From assembly GCA_009823395.1 (NCBI GenBank), contig CM020508.1, forward strand, positions 8,508,515-8,572,514: a DNA stretch of 64,000 nt. The letters are read 5' to 3'. The DNA is from Thamnaconus septentrionalis. Taxonomy: Eukaryota > Chordata > Actinopteri > Tetraodontiformes > Monacanthidae. The first letter of the stretch is position 1; each line of letters starts with the position of its first letter. Position numbers and translations under genes: made by a program. The notes under the pieces were generated by a model. It had not been told where the DNA came from and did no database searches. It worked only from the letters and a program-made list of their open reading frames with translations. Positions 51,501 to 63,895 of the stretch are shown here, piece by piece.

Positions 51501-54377
51501 CCTTTTCCAGCAAATTTGAGACTTTTATTGGCCGGAATTGACGAAATAATTTCCGGCCCCATTAAAGGTCAACGTCAGTGGCTTAGGCAGACTCTGTGTA
51601 TTGGGTGGGCCAGTACAAATTAGATGCGTACTGGTTTCCCAGAAGAAAGAAAACGCAGATTTCGTCAGAATAACAGAACTAAACCTGCCTTTTGATGTGA
51701 AATCAAGCCAACGGCGATGCTACTCTATGAGGATCATGTAGGCTGATGAGGCTGATCAGGCCATCAAGCTAAAAAGGGGAACTGGATTTAGACAAAATAC
51801 CTGCACAGAGCAACACAATAAACACAAACTTGTCAGTGGTGCTGTTCTGTTGTATCGAGGAAAAGGGACAGAGTCACACCGTTGACCTCCTTGTCTGTTA
51901 TGCTTCTAAACATACGATCTTCTGCCCATCCGGCCCTCTGACTTTACACTTTTCATGTTCCAGTGATTTGTGGTGCACAATCATCATTTGGCCTTGTAAA
52001 TTTTTTTTCACATTTGCTGCACACGGGGGCGCGAATGAAAGCATTTGCAAAGGCTCAGCCTTTGCACAAATGTTTTCACAACTTTGATGACTTTTGTGGT
52101 GGAAATTCCGCTCGAAAAACGCAGTGATGTCATTTTCCAAATATTTGGAGATCCCGGTTCACGTGTGCGCTTCCAGCGGAGACAAATAGCCACCGCCACG
52201 GAGAACGAAATACTTTTCGCATTACATTGTCGGATGCTGTGCAGAACTCGGCCGCAGAGGCCGGCTGAGAGGATTCTTGGGGAAGCGAGCAGGTTAAGCA
52301 TAGGGTGAAACGTGAAACAACAAAATCCGCGATCAGAGCGTTCTCTCTTCACCCAAGCACACACTGCTGCAGATCTACAGAGTGTGTGGGGGGGAAACTG
52401 GAGGTCGATGTTTCATCAGTGATTTGCTGTTATGGTTAGGGCTGGATTTAGTGTTAGGATTGTCTTTAAGGTTGAGTTCAGGTTCGGGTTGGAGTTAAGG
52501 TTGAGTTTAGGGTTAGGCTAGGGTTACACCAGCCTAACCTATCATGGCTAAACTATAATAGGACGGTCATTTCGGTGAGTTTTGGGCTGATTTAAGGTTT
52601 TTTTTCTTTTTTTTTAGAAATGTTTTTCCCTGGCAAAAAACAACATACTTTAGTATATATATATATATACATATATATATACATACATATATACATACAT
52701 ATACACACACACTAAAGTGTGTACTTAATACGTATATGTATATATTAGATAAGACATACTATAGTATGTCATTTTTTTGCCTGGGACAAAAAAAAAACTT
52801 AATTCAGCCGTAAACTCACTGAAACGACCATCCTATCATTGTGGAGTTTGGGTTAGGATTTGGGTGCGATTATGGATAGACTTTGTCACATGATGCAGTT
52901 TGCAGCCCGCCATAATTTGAGAGTCCAGAGAGTGCAGTAAAATTCAAAGGCCCTCTTGAGGGGTACAGACGACGAGGTTAAAAACCGATTCAAAGGTTGA
53001 AATGTGTCCTTCTCCTCCAGGGTTTCTGGTCCACTCTTGTCTCCGGGGATGAAGGGAACGGACACCTCTCCTCCTCCACCGCCTCCACCCCTGGACAAAC
53101 AGCACGTCCACTCCCACCACAAGCCGTACTCCCACTATCAGCACCATCAGCCTGCCACCGACGGTAAGAGTGGCCCAGTGCACTTGGCCGCGCCTCACTT
53201 TGCTTGTTTCAGGAAATGGGCTTTGACTTGAATTCAAACAAGCTTTCATTGCCATATCCATTTAAAATCCCGATACTTCTCCAACTGCCAGTGATTCAGT
53301 CAGCATCTATTTACCGTCCATAGTATCAGACCACTCTGACGTGCACCTGCGTCTTTTTGATGACTGCTTGATGTGGCTGCAGAAAAAAAAAACAGCCTAA
53401 AAGTGATGAGGTTCCGTAAGAGGGCAGCGTTTCTTCTCCGTCACTCAAGACGAGAACATGTTTTCAGGAGATCGAGAGAGATCAGAATCTGTGGGGGGAA
53501 CCACATGCCGGAAGCTTTTTTTTTTTTTTTTTTTTCTTCCTCCTGCGCTGAATTAGCCAGCAGAATGCTGGCTCATGTCTTCATCTGTCTTTCAACAGGC
53601 TGGGCTGTCACTCCGGGGCCTTTTTCCTAATGCCTTAAACACTGTTTTCCCTGTGCCGAGCTGCACGCGGACGTCTCCGTAACCGCGGCGCGGTCGAGGA
53701 GTTGCGTAAAAAGCGCCCTGGGAACAGCCAGCGTTCCCATTATCCCCCACTTCTGCGGTCCAATCCCGAATGCAAAGTGAGGCGACGGGGACAAGCGTTG
53801 CACACTACAAGGCTGGCAAGGCTTTTTCACTGGCCGAGCACAAATATAGCCTTGTCGCAGCTCCAGAGCGACGCCCAGTCTCAGTCGGGCCTCGGAAACA
53901 ATCGACCATAGACGCTGGTGGCGGCTGATCAAGCCTGGCTTCTATTTTTCTCCTCTCCCTGATCCTCCCCTTCATCCATCCTACAGAATACCAGGGCACC
54001 TTTCAGAGTTGCTTCCACTTCGGAGACTCCTACAGGATGGAGCAGACGCCGGTGAGCGGCGTCCACGTCCCTGCGGAACCCCACCACGCCTACGCCCAGC
54101 ATCAGCAGAACGGCTTCCACGTGTCTCCAGGCAACGCTGGCGCCTCAGGTTTGGAAGAAACTGCAGTCCAATCAGCCGGACAGACCTTCAGCAAAGTGTG
54201 ACCCTCGCTTTCTCCCCCCGCCCCCCTTCCATGTGTCCAGGCTTCAGCTTGACGCAGGAGCTGCAGGTCGGTGCGGGTTGCCAGTTCTCATCCAGCCCTG
54301 AGGAGAGCATCTTCTTCCCGGTGGGCGGCTTCGACCGCAGTCTCGGCCACATGTCCTCCATCTACACGGAGACGTAG
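15704..54377 (+). CDS. glis1: GLIS1-type Kruppel-like zinc-finger transcription factor (5' end not found)
   Basis: Nuclear C2H2 transcription factor of the GLIS branch (Gli/Zic relatives), which binds Gli-type DNA sites. Ten exons have mutually consistent phases: 15704-15872, 17004-17239, 17355-18544, 35530-35691, 37701-37811, 42043-42184, 45473-45653, 53021-53163, 53987-54148, 54241-54377 (stop TAG). They give 876 residues. Counting from the first whole codon, five fingers span about 463-612: CRWIDC, CFWAGC, CMFEGC, CQHPGC and CQIPGC, with linkers HSGEKP, HTGEKP and HLDTKP. GLIS1 is favoured over GLIS3 by [15 protein letters not shown] in finger 1, SAKEQQV after finger 5, the YQG.F.SCF..GD.YRM block and the C-terminus [16 protein letters not shown], which I remember as close to human GLIS1. 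The first exon starts in mid-codon, so the start codon lies upstream. Human GLIS1 long form is about 795 aa. Whether this is the glis1a or glis1b paralogue is not decided. Confidence 0.93.
15873..17003 (+). other. glis1 intron with (GA)n
   Basis: Phase-2 intron. It carries a (GA)n run of about 25 units at 16,339-16,389. Nothing else is recognisable. Confidence 0.7.
17004..17239 (+). CDS. glis1: glis1 exon B (IKQE region)
   Basis: The acceptor is CCCGCTCACAG and the donor AAGC|GTGAGC. It reads [15 protein letters not shown] and then [14 protein letters not shown], which lines up with the IKQE...Y block of the long human GLIS1 N-terminus. The IKQE matches a sumoylation consensus (psi-K-x-E), an inference only. 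Phase 1 at the 3' end fits exon C. Confidence 0.85.
17355..18544 (+). CDS. glis1: glis1 exon C: regulatory region plus zinc fingers 1-2
   Basis: The exon is separated from exon B by only 115 bp. The order is a KRRSSQSA patch, the conserved [12 protein letters not shown]...SMVARVNGF block (human GLIS1 has a similar DVTSIIRSS...VTCVNG), Ser-rich runs, a LKQEPLDDF motif like human LKQEPADEF, a His-rich run at about 18,009-18,062, a Gly run, then finger 1 (CRWIDC...HIEKVH) and finger 2 (CFWAGC...HMRVH). The donor ATG|GTGAGT sits inside finger 3. Base composition is very GC-rich, which produces many spurious frames on both strands. Confidence 0.92.
21463..21545. repeat. (CAG)5-(AAG)n triplet repeat
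   Basis: Five CAG units run straight into about 22 AAG/GAA units with one slip near 21,531. GAA/TTC runs of this type can adopt triplex DNA. Confidence 0.95.
26201..26345 (-). repeat. Dispersed TGATGTCA repeat, reverse copy
   Basis: Read on the minus strand, it starts at the palindrome-like core (ATTGTGATGTCACAAAGGG) and ends about 140 bp later in AACAGAGGGCTAAACATGC. This is the same pair of ends as copies at 5.9 and 50.7 kb. Confidence 0.6.
26645..26686. repeat. (CTG)14 triplet repeat
   Basis: Fourteen perfect CTG units in the large glis1 intron. Confidence 0.95.
29838..29905. repeat. (CAG)12 spacer (CTG)7 inverted triplet repeat
   Basis: Twelve CAG units (29,838-29,873), an 11-nt spacer and seven CTG units (29,885-29,905) on the same strand. 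CAG and CTG are complementary, so seven units on each side can pair as a 21-bp perfect stem. Confidence 0.9.
31984..32052. repeat. (CTAT)n microsatellite
   Basis: About 17 perfect CTAT units. Confidence 0.95.
32784..33216. mobile_element. Complete non-autonomous hAT-like element
   Basis: Inverted ends CCGGCCACTTTATTAGGTAC (left) and its complement GTACCTAATAAAGTGGCCGG (right) bound 433 bp. The 8-bp flanks TGAGCTGA (32,776-32,783) and TGAGCGTA (33,217-33,224) agree at six of eight positions, fitting an aged 8-bp target-site duplication, the hAT hallmark. No transposase is encoded. These ends are a repeat I remember as abundant in fish genomes. Confidence 0.8.
35530..35691 (+). CDS. glis1: glis1 exon D: finger 3 end and finger 4
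   Basis: Fifty-four codons from [17 protein letters not shown] through [19 protein letters not shown]. The acceptor CTTCCACAG is strong. The donor is ACG|GTCAGG, a weak GT site, but the exon boundary after HLDT is what the next exon (KPYACQ) requires. Confidence 0.95.
35692..37700 (+). other. glis1 intron
   Basis: Phase-0 intron. It contains a (GTCC)n run near 35,895 and a (CCCGG)n run near 36,004, a T run at about 36,847-36,866 and (TG)n near 37,254. There is no gene signal. Confidence 0.7.
37701..37811 (+). CDS. glis1: glis1 exon E: finger 5
   Basis: Thirty-seven codons: [20 protein letters not shown], then RKHVKIH and [10 protein letters not shown]. Acceptor CCCCTCAG and donor AAG|GTAAAC. 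The basic tail after finger 5 resembles the GLIS nuclear-localisation region. Confidence 0.95.
37812..42042 (+). other. glis1 intron
   Basis: Phase-0 intron. (TC)n lies at 40,994-41,039. No coding signal. Confidence 0.7.
40994..41039. repeat. (TC)n microsatellite
   Basis: About 23 TC units. Confidence 0.95.
42043..42184 (+). CDS. glis1: glis1 exon F (post-finger region)
   Basis: The translation begins [20 protein letters not shown], then [16 protein letters not shown] and [10 protein letters not shown]. Human GLIS1 has a comparable ADVLTECLVLQQL stretch here. The donor is ACAG|GTGCGC, followed immediately by a (CA)n run at 42,194-42,229. Confidence 0.88.
42185..45472 (+). other. glis1 intron
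   Basis: Phase-1 intron. A reverse copy of the dispersed TGATGTCA repeat lies at about 42,706-42,886. Nothing else was recognised. Confidence 0.7.
42706..42886 (-). repeat. Dispersed TGATGTCA repeat, diverged reverse copy
   Basis: GCATGTTTA at the left matches the tail side of the 26-kb copy. The right end CCCTTTGTGACTTCACAAAG is a one-base variant of the palindromic core. Confidence 0.45.
45473..45653 (+). CDS. glis1: glis1 exon G
   Basis: Begins [20 protein letters not shown] and ends in a [15 protein letters not shown] block that resembles human GLIS1 HHLSPLPMAESTRDG. Acceptor TCTTCGTCAG; donor ACGG|GTGAGT, phase 2. Confidence 0.9.
50688..50840 (+). repeat. Dispersed TGATGTCA repeat, clear copy
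   Basis: TTATGATGTCACAAAGGG at the left and AACAGAGGGCTAAG at the right, about 150 bp apart, matching the copy at 5,934-6,083. A further perfect core TTTGTGATGTCACAAA lies just upstream at 50,560-50,575. Confidence 0.65.
52433..52527. repeat. Degenerate telomere-like (TTAGGG) stretch
   Basis: GGTTAGGG, GTTAGGATT, GGTTCGGG and TTTAGGGTTAGGCTAGGGTT recur over about 95 bp, and GGGTTAGGATTTGGG resumes at 52,848-52,862 beyond the inserted MITE. Confidence 0.6.
52556..52838. mobile_element. Palindromic MITE with arms of about 100 bp
   Basis: The left arm TAATAGGACGGTCATTTCGG and the complement of the right arm TGATAGGATGGTCGTTTCAG agree at 16 of 20 positions. The match continues through GTGAGTTT, GGCTGA, a T run, C..GGCAAAAAA and CATACT..AGTAT into a TA-rich centre. 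No coding capacity. The superfamily is uncertain. Confidence 0.7.
53021..53163 (+). CDS. glis1: glis1 exon H (Pro-rich)
   Basis: Reads [20 protein letters not shown] and then His/Tyr-rich [22 protein letters not shown] and the proline run correspond to the Pro-rich region of human GLIS1. Donor GACG|GTAAGA, phase 1. Confidence 0.88.
53987..54148 (+). CDS. glis1: glis1 exon I
   Basis: Reads [20 protein letters not shown], close to the human GLIS1 YQGSFHSIQSCFPYGDCYRM. Donor TCAG|GTTTGG is weak, but the phase and the homology support it. Confidence 0.88.
54241..54377 (+). CDS. glis1: glis1 last coding exon (transactivation tail)
   Basis: Reads [20 protein letters not shown] and ends [17 protein letters not shown] before TAG. 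Human GLIS1 ends with a similar GAFDHCLGHIPSIYTDT. GLIS C-termini act as activation domains. Confidence 0.92.
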
Positions 54378-55040
54378 AGCGAAGAGCAAGTCCCGCAGTC
54401 CCGCAGTCCCGCAGTCCCAGTCGTCGCCCTCTTCCACTTCTTGCATCCACTTTCCTTTCAGCAAATGGACATTTTTCACATGAACGTTTGAAAGTTGTCA
54501 TTCCATGTCGCATCATCGTCAAGACTGGTTGGTCTTGATGTAAATTATCATCATTATTATTATTATTATTATTATTATTAATATTATTTTCAACAGTAAA
54601 GGCAGGTTGGAAGCGAATGTTATACAAATAGGTTGATTTGCTGAGTATTGCAGCCAGGTTTTTTTTTTTGTTTTTTTTGTTGTTTTACAGTTGAAGAGCA
54701 GTAAGCAGTGAGAAACTATATATGTTCACAAAATCCAACAAGATCTTAGTGTGGTCACCGTGATGTCATCAAGGTTCTTCCAAACTAGTTCCAACTCTAA
54801 CGAAAAGAAAAGTTTTGAATTTGAAATGGAATTTAAATCGGAACGAGGCTAAGAATAGATTAATGGGACCAATAGCAAAATCTAACTCCACTGACAACCA
54901 CGACCAATGATTTATGTTTAGTTTTTAAATGACCCCTTCACTTTTTGATCCTGCCCCTCCATTTAAAATTGAATTTATGAATTAAATTAGTTTGGAGAAA
55001 AATCCAATTGTGATTAATAAAAATCCAAAGGATGGAATCA
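54378..55040 (+). other. glis1: glis1 3' UTR
   Basis: Starts after the TAG and contains an (ATT)n run near 54,550-54,580. An AATAAA at 55,016-55,021 would end the transcript near 55,040. A weaker ATTAAA lies near 55,419, so a longer form is possible. Confidence 0.55.
55016..55021 (+). terminator. glis1: Candidate glis1 poly(A) signal
   Basis: Canonical AATAAA about 640 bp after the stop codon. Confidence 0.5.
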
Positions 55041-55569
55041 TGGTTCCTAAAAAACATTTCTCCTCCCTTGTGTCCGTTTAAACAGAGTTCATAAAAGAAA
55101 AGAAAACACTTTGGACTGGAACAAATTCACCATATAAAGAAAATCTAAACTGGTGCAGAGACACAGGTGTAAACATACTGCTTTATATTCAGTTTTAAAT
55201 ACATGACCTTCTCCCTGTAGAGCAGAAGTAAAGGCTCTCCTCCTCCTTGTTCCTTTCTGGTCTACATCTCTCACTTTATTTAGGCTGAAGTGTAGTAAAG
55301 AATATATTATTTGCTGTGTTTGTATTTGAAAAAAAAAACGTGTTTCTGTATTTTATTATTGGTAAACATTTCCTCTATTTGCCTATGGAATTATCTACGG
55401 GGGACAGTGTGAAGTCATTAAATCTGCACTCGTGCAGAAAAAAACAACCTCCTCTATTACTGTTGTTATTATAATTATGTGTATATAAAATGTACAGTTT
55501 GTTTACAACAATCTTTCCAATGTTTGTCATTATTGCAATAATAACTGAATGACGTCATACCGCCTGTTT

Positions 55570-55734
55570 TTTATGTTTAAAAAAAAAACATTTATTCAGC
55601 GAAGTATAAAATTGATGAACTGCAAGGCTAATGTCAAGCACCAGTGCAAGAGACTCAGAAGAGAACCTTCAGAATGTTCGCGTGTTGCTCCCCCTGGTGG
55701 AGACGGTGCGCGCTCCAGTCAGGAGTGAAGCGCA
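55570..55734 (-). other. elovl8b: elovl8 3' UTR with poly(A) signal
   Basis: Follows the TGA at 55,735. AATAAA on the minus strand at 55,596-55,591 marks the likely transcript end near 55,570, about 0.5 kb from the convergent glis1 end. Confidence 0.7.
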
Positions 55735-58292
55735 TCACTCCTTCTTCTTCTTCTTGCTGAGGTAACTCTGGTAGTAGAAGTTGCTGAAGAGGATGACGAG
55801 CGTGACGCAGTAGCCAAACACAAACATGTTCATGGAATCGGGGAAGTCGCACTCGGTGAACAGGTTGTAGCCCGTGTGGAGGAGGAAGAGCATGAACTGC
55901 ACCTGGTAAGAAGAGGACGGGACGCAGTTTTTGTGCCGCTCGACTGGATGCTGGATGCTGGATGCTGGAGGCGCGGACGCTTACCAGCTGCAGCGATGTG
56001 AGGTATTTCTTCCACCACAGGTACTTCTGCATGTGCGGGCCGATGGCCGCCAGGCCGTAGTACGAGTACATGATGATGTGGACGAAGGTGTTCACCAGGC
56101 CGATGAAGAAGGCTGCAGTGGTGTAAACAGAAAGTAAAAAAAACCATGTTAACAAACAAAAACTTGCATGGGTCTCCATTAAATTGCATATTTAGTCATT
56201 TGTTCGCGGCCTCCCCTAAAAAAACACTGCTTTTATTCACCATGTACATGTTTTGAAGGGGAATCCAAGAGGGCCGTTAGTATGTCAAGGCCGGATTTTT
56301 CCAAGGAATTCCCAAGAAGAAAACATTAATAGTAAGTTTTCATAACTTGGGCCCTTTAAAGACTGCAGTAACAATTTCACAGCTAGCTTGATCTTCTGGG
56401 TATTTTTGTCTTTAGCGCTTAGTTTTTACAGATTAGAGTATGTTATTATAGAAAGTATTTGTTTAAGCATTTATGCTAGTCTATGTTAACAATCACAGAC
56501 TGCAGCAGTGCGCCACTTTACATTTGACTGACACGTTTGAGAGCTTACACTGTCCTCCGGCCAAATATTTGATTCCCGCCCACCAGTTGAAGATCATGGT
56601 GGCATGGTGGTACACGTGAAGGAAGGTGATCTGGTTGTCCTTCTTCCTCAAGATGAAAAAGATCTGTGGATGCACAGCGAGATGGAGCGAAGACGTGATC
56701 GGGACTGTTGCGTGTTCATGCAGCATGCGGTCTAGCGGGTACGCACCGTGTCACTGAGCTCTATGATCTTGGAGAAGAAGAACCACCAGCAGGCTCTGGC
56801 CATCTGCATGAAGCCCACAGACAGGAAAATATTTGTTTTCCATTATTCCAAGGTTTGCAAAATTCACTTTACAGATGTTCTGTGATAGTATATTGAGCTT
56901 AGTATGTCTGTCAATACCGTAGAAATTATTTAAACTATTTACCTCTTTTTCTTGCTATTCTTTTAACTCAAATTTAAAATTAAAAAATGTTCTGGAAAAA
57001 AACACAGCTCAGGATACCAGGCCTTTGTGATGTCACAAAGGGTGCTGATAACTCCCCCGGGTTAGTGCCAACGCACCTCTGAGGCCAATGCACAGCAGCC
57101 TGGTTTTTTTCTCTTTCCAGAACTGTGGCTGGCTAAACAAAGCAACGGTTATAGCAGGAAGCTAACACCCACAGATTGTTTTAATGGGACACTGCGAACA
57201 AAGGGCGAAACATTCTGTCACCCGAGGGGATAAAGCGGTCTGCAAAGCTGGAGAACAGGTTGGAAATGTAAAAACGGAAAACTCAAAAAGTAATCTTTGC
57301 TTTAAATTCTTTTGTTGCATTTCTAGCCCGAAACTCTCTGAAACTATGAAGTAAAACCTGCTCACCCTCATTGCCAGAGGACTGGTGCTATAGTCCACAG
57401 GCTGACAGAGGTAGCTGTAGTTGGAGAGCCAGGACGTGATCAGGAACTGTTGAAATACGCACACACAGAGACACACACACACAAAAAAAAACCCTGTGAA
57501 CTCTGGTCAGGGTACAGCGAGAACACTGAAGGTCCCTGTGATTGATTCGCTGCCCCTGCTAAGAATCAGTGCTCACGCACACCTCATGGAACATGTAGGC
57601 CGACAGGCCGACCATGGCGAAGTTGTAAACAATGAGGACGGCTCTGAGGTCGACGGGCTGCCTGTGTTTCATCAGGCGGGGTCCAAGCCAGACCACACAG
57701 AGGTAGAGAAGGAAGATGAGAGCCACGGGAACTGGGGAATAGACCAGCAACCAGGGGTCTGTCCTCTTGTCTGGAACAGGAGAGAGGACGCTGTCACGCA
57801 GTCACTTCAAGGCTCTGTTCAGAAACTACTACATGAGGTTGGAGAGACAGGGTGTAACAATGTGTCATCCAACAACCGAGTTCAAAAGAACCCGTCTGCA
57901 CTTCATTCAAAGTCAACAACACATCACTCCAAGAACCCAAGATGTGTTTGGGATGATGTTTTAATGACTCTCTTGGGTGCAGACGAGAAGAAGAGAGCTG
58001 ACAATTAATGAGGGGATGATTTGCTAATACCTCCCAGGCTGGGACCCTTACCCTCCCTCCCCAGCAAGACTGGCGTGGTGGCAAATCATGTGACAGCCTG
58101 TCAGTCAATTCACAATGCAGCCATTGTAAAGCCGCACTTGGGGGAAACATCTGCATTTACAAAACGCGTTCTACGCCCAAATACATTCGAAGCAAAACTG
58201 CTGTAGTGAGTGAGAATAATCATCAGCATCATACCGCCATTGTCCACAAACTCCTGGTGTGCAGACAGAACACTCTGCCACGCTGAAGCCAT
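55735..58292 (-). CDS. elovl8b: Fatty-acid elongase of the elovl8 type
   Basis: ER membrane 3-ketoacyl-CoA synthase, the condensing step of long-chain fatty-acid elongation with malonyl-CoA. Seven coding exons in transcript order: 58292-58235, 57770-57583, 57446-57366, 56803-56747, 56663-56549, 56112-55985, 55902-55735 (TGA). The product has 264 aa and every phase agrees. The His box LHVYHH (H144, H147, H148) and neighbouring NWWAG are intact; other ELOVL signatures are [24 protein letters not shown] and KKYLTSLQL. Several hydrophobic segments fit a multi-pass protein, and the C-terminus SKKKKKE suits ER retention. It resembles ELOVL4 in several blocks but is shorter and lacks the long ELOVL4 tail. 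That, with GGQSFFIG and the end [14 protein letters not shown], points to the fish elovl8 family. The b assignment is inference. The start ATG directly follows an acceptor (CACTAG|ATGG). Confidence 0.9.
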
Positions 58293-58459
58293 CTAGTGAA
58301 GAAATGAATGACAAGTATGAATCAGGAAGGAAAAGAATCGAAAATGCAGCTTTTTCGGATCTTTACCGATTCACTCGCCTTCCCAAGCGCCGGTGCAGCT
58401 GGATCCGACGAACCTTCGGACACTGTGTGGCAAATAATTGTCTTTGTTCCGTAACTTAC

Positions 58460-58560
58460 CAAAGTTCAACTTGCACGGAGAAAACCCCCTGTCTTCGCTG
58501 GCGAGGAAACGAGTCGCGGGATTTGAGGCGGTGAGCTACAACCGGAAGCGGCTCTGTTGC
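58460..58560 (-). other. elovl8b: Probable non-coding first exon of elovl8
   Basis: On the minus strand a GC-rich stretch without ATG ends at a strong donor, AACTTTG|GTAAGT (exon end 58,460). The matching acceptor TTCTTCACTAG lies immediately before the ATG at 58,292, giving a 167-bp 5' UTR intron. The upstream edge (transcription start) is approximate. Confidence 0.6.
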
Positions 58561-58627
58561 AGAACAAGGCGGGCAGTTAAGTCAACCGAAATAAATCCAG
58601 CGGCAACAAACAAGTTTCCAACACGTG
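58535..58627 (-). promoter_or_regulatory. elovl8 core promoter candidates: ETS site and E-box
   Basis: An ETS-type ACCGGAAGC at about 58,536-58,544 and a palindromic E-box CACGTG at 58,622-58,627 sit just 5' of the predicted first exon. ETS sites are common at TATA-less starts. CACGTG is bound by USF/MYC-class factors. Function is inferred from the motifs only. Confidence 0.4.
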
Positions 58628-58914
58628 GCAAGATAAGTGTTCATCAAAGGGGCGGGGGGGGACAGAAAACTTAAAACTGAGTTTTTATTGTTCGTTCGCT
58701 TTTTTCATTTGTTATATTTTTTTTGTTTTTTTTATTATTACTTTGTTCGTTTTTTCCCCTGTATGGATCATTGGCGCTTGTCGACAGCAGGGGGCGCCAA
58801 GTTCCACGACAATTTTACCGCCCTTGAATGGTTTTCTTTTTTGGAGGATTTCTTGACAATTCTTGAGATTTCTAATAAGCTGAACCAAGAAAATGTGCAA
58901 GCAGAGACAAATAA

Positions 58915-59156
58915 TAAAACACATGGTTACTTTTATTGCTAAATTCACAAACGACAGTGAAATGATTGATCATCATCGCAACACAATTGTAATGATTAAA
59001 AGCAATTCTATTAAACTACAGACTTTATCTAGTTGTTATTGAAATAGTACTTTAAAAAACTGATGGTATTCGAATAGTACAAAAATATTTTTCTATGATT
59101 GTTTTTAAATGATCTTTTGGCAAATGAGAAGGCAACAAGGGTGAAATACAGTGCTG
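58915..59156 (-). other. mutyh: mutyh 3' UTR
   Basis: Follows the TGA at 59,157. AATAAA on the minus strand at 58,937-58,932 suggests an end near 58,915, only about 350 bp before the elovl8 start. Confidence 0.6.
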
Positions 59157-63459
<4,303 letters not shown>

Positions 63460-63569
63460 GGTCACACCGAACCTTGCTAAACACAAACCCCACATGCAAT
63501 AATTTAATTCACTATTGGGCGCTCGGCGTCTGCAGGTTTGTTATTTACTTCGCCGTTTCGTCAGAGTCC

Positions 63570-63645
63570 CGCCATATTCCAGGCGAGGATCGTCCAATCC
63601 GGGGTGAGGAAACGAGGGCAAGACCATAACGTCATATCCGGTAGG
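63570..63645 (-). promoter_or_regulatory. mutyh promoter candidates
   Basis: Upstream of the mutyh ATG the minus strand carries an ETS-like ACCGGAT (plus 63,635-63,641), a CRE-like TGACGT (plus 63,629-63,634) and an inverted CCAAT (plus CCAAT near 63,594). The cluster fits a TATA-less housekeeping promoter. This is inferred from motifs. Confidence 0.4.
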
Positions 63646-63709
63646 AGGGACAAAGTTAAACGACAAGGGTCCACGAAGAAATACATAAACCTCGGTTTGT
63701 GGGAAATAA

Positions 63710-63895
63710 ATGTAAACTGTATAAAACTTTATTAAGAAAAAAATTCATAAAGAGGGTTTCTTTGTTGTTGTTGTTGTTGTTGGGTTTTTTTTCAATTTCA
63801 TAAAATAAAAATAATGGCAGACAACAAATTAAGTCACAAAATTCTTATGGGGTATAATAATAACCCAAAAAAAAAAACTGTTTTTAAACAAAATT
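63710..63895 (-). other. 3' UTR of the edge gene with poly(A) signal
   Basis: About 185 bp follow the TAG at 63,896. AATAAA on the minus strand at 63,733-63,728 implies cleavage near 63,710. A short (TTG)n run lies at about 63,758-63,781 on the plus strand. Confidence 0.65.

Larger units (their letters stand above)
45654..53020 (+). other. 7.4-kb glis1 intron
   Basis: Phase-2 intron. It contains (TG)n near 47,138-47,164 and 48,525-48,553, two cores of the dispersed repeat (50,560-50,575 and 50,688-50,840), and a degenerate TTAGGG-like stretch broken by a palindromic MITE (52,433-52,862). No gene was recognised. Confidence 0.7.

Noticed and set aside
52651..52760. AT-rich run as a replication origin or scaffold site
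   Set aside because: It is better explained as the centre of a palindromic MITE; nothing else supports an origin.
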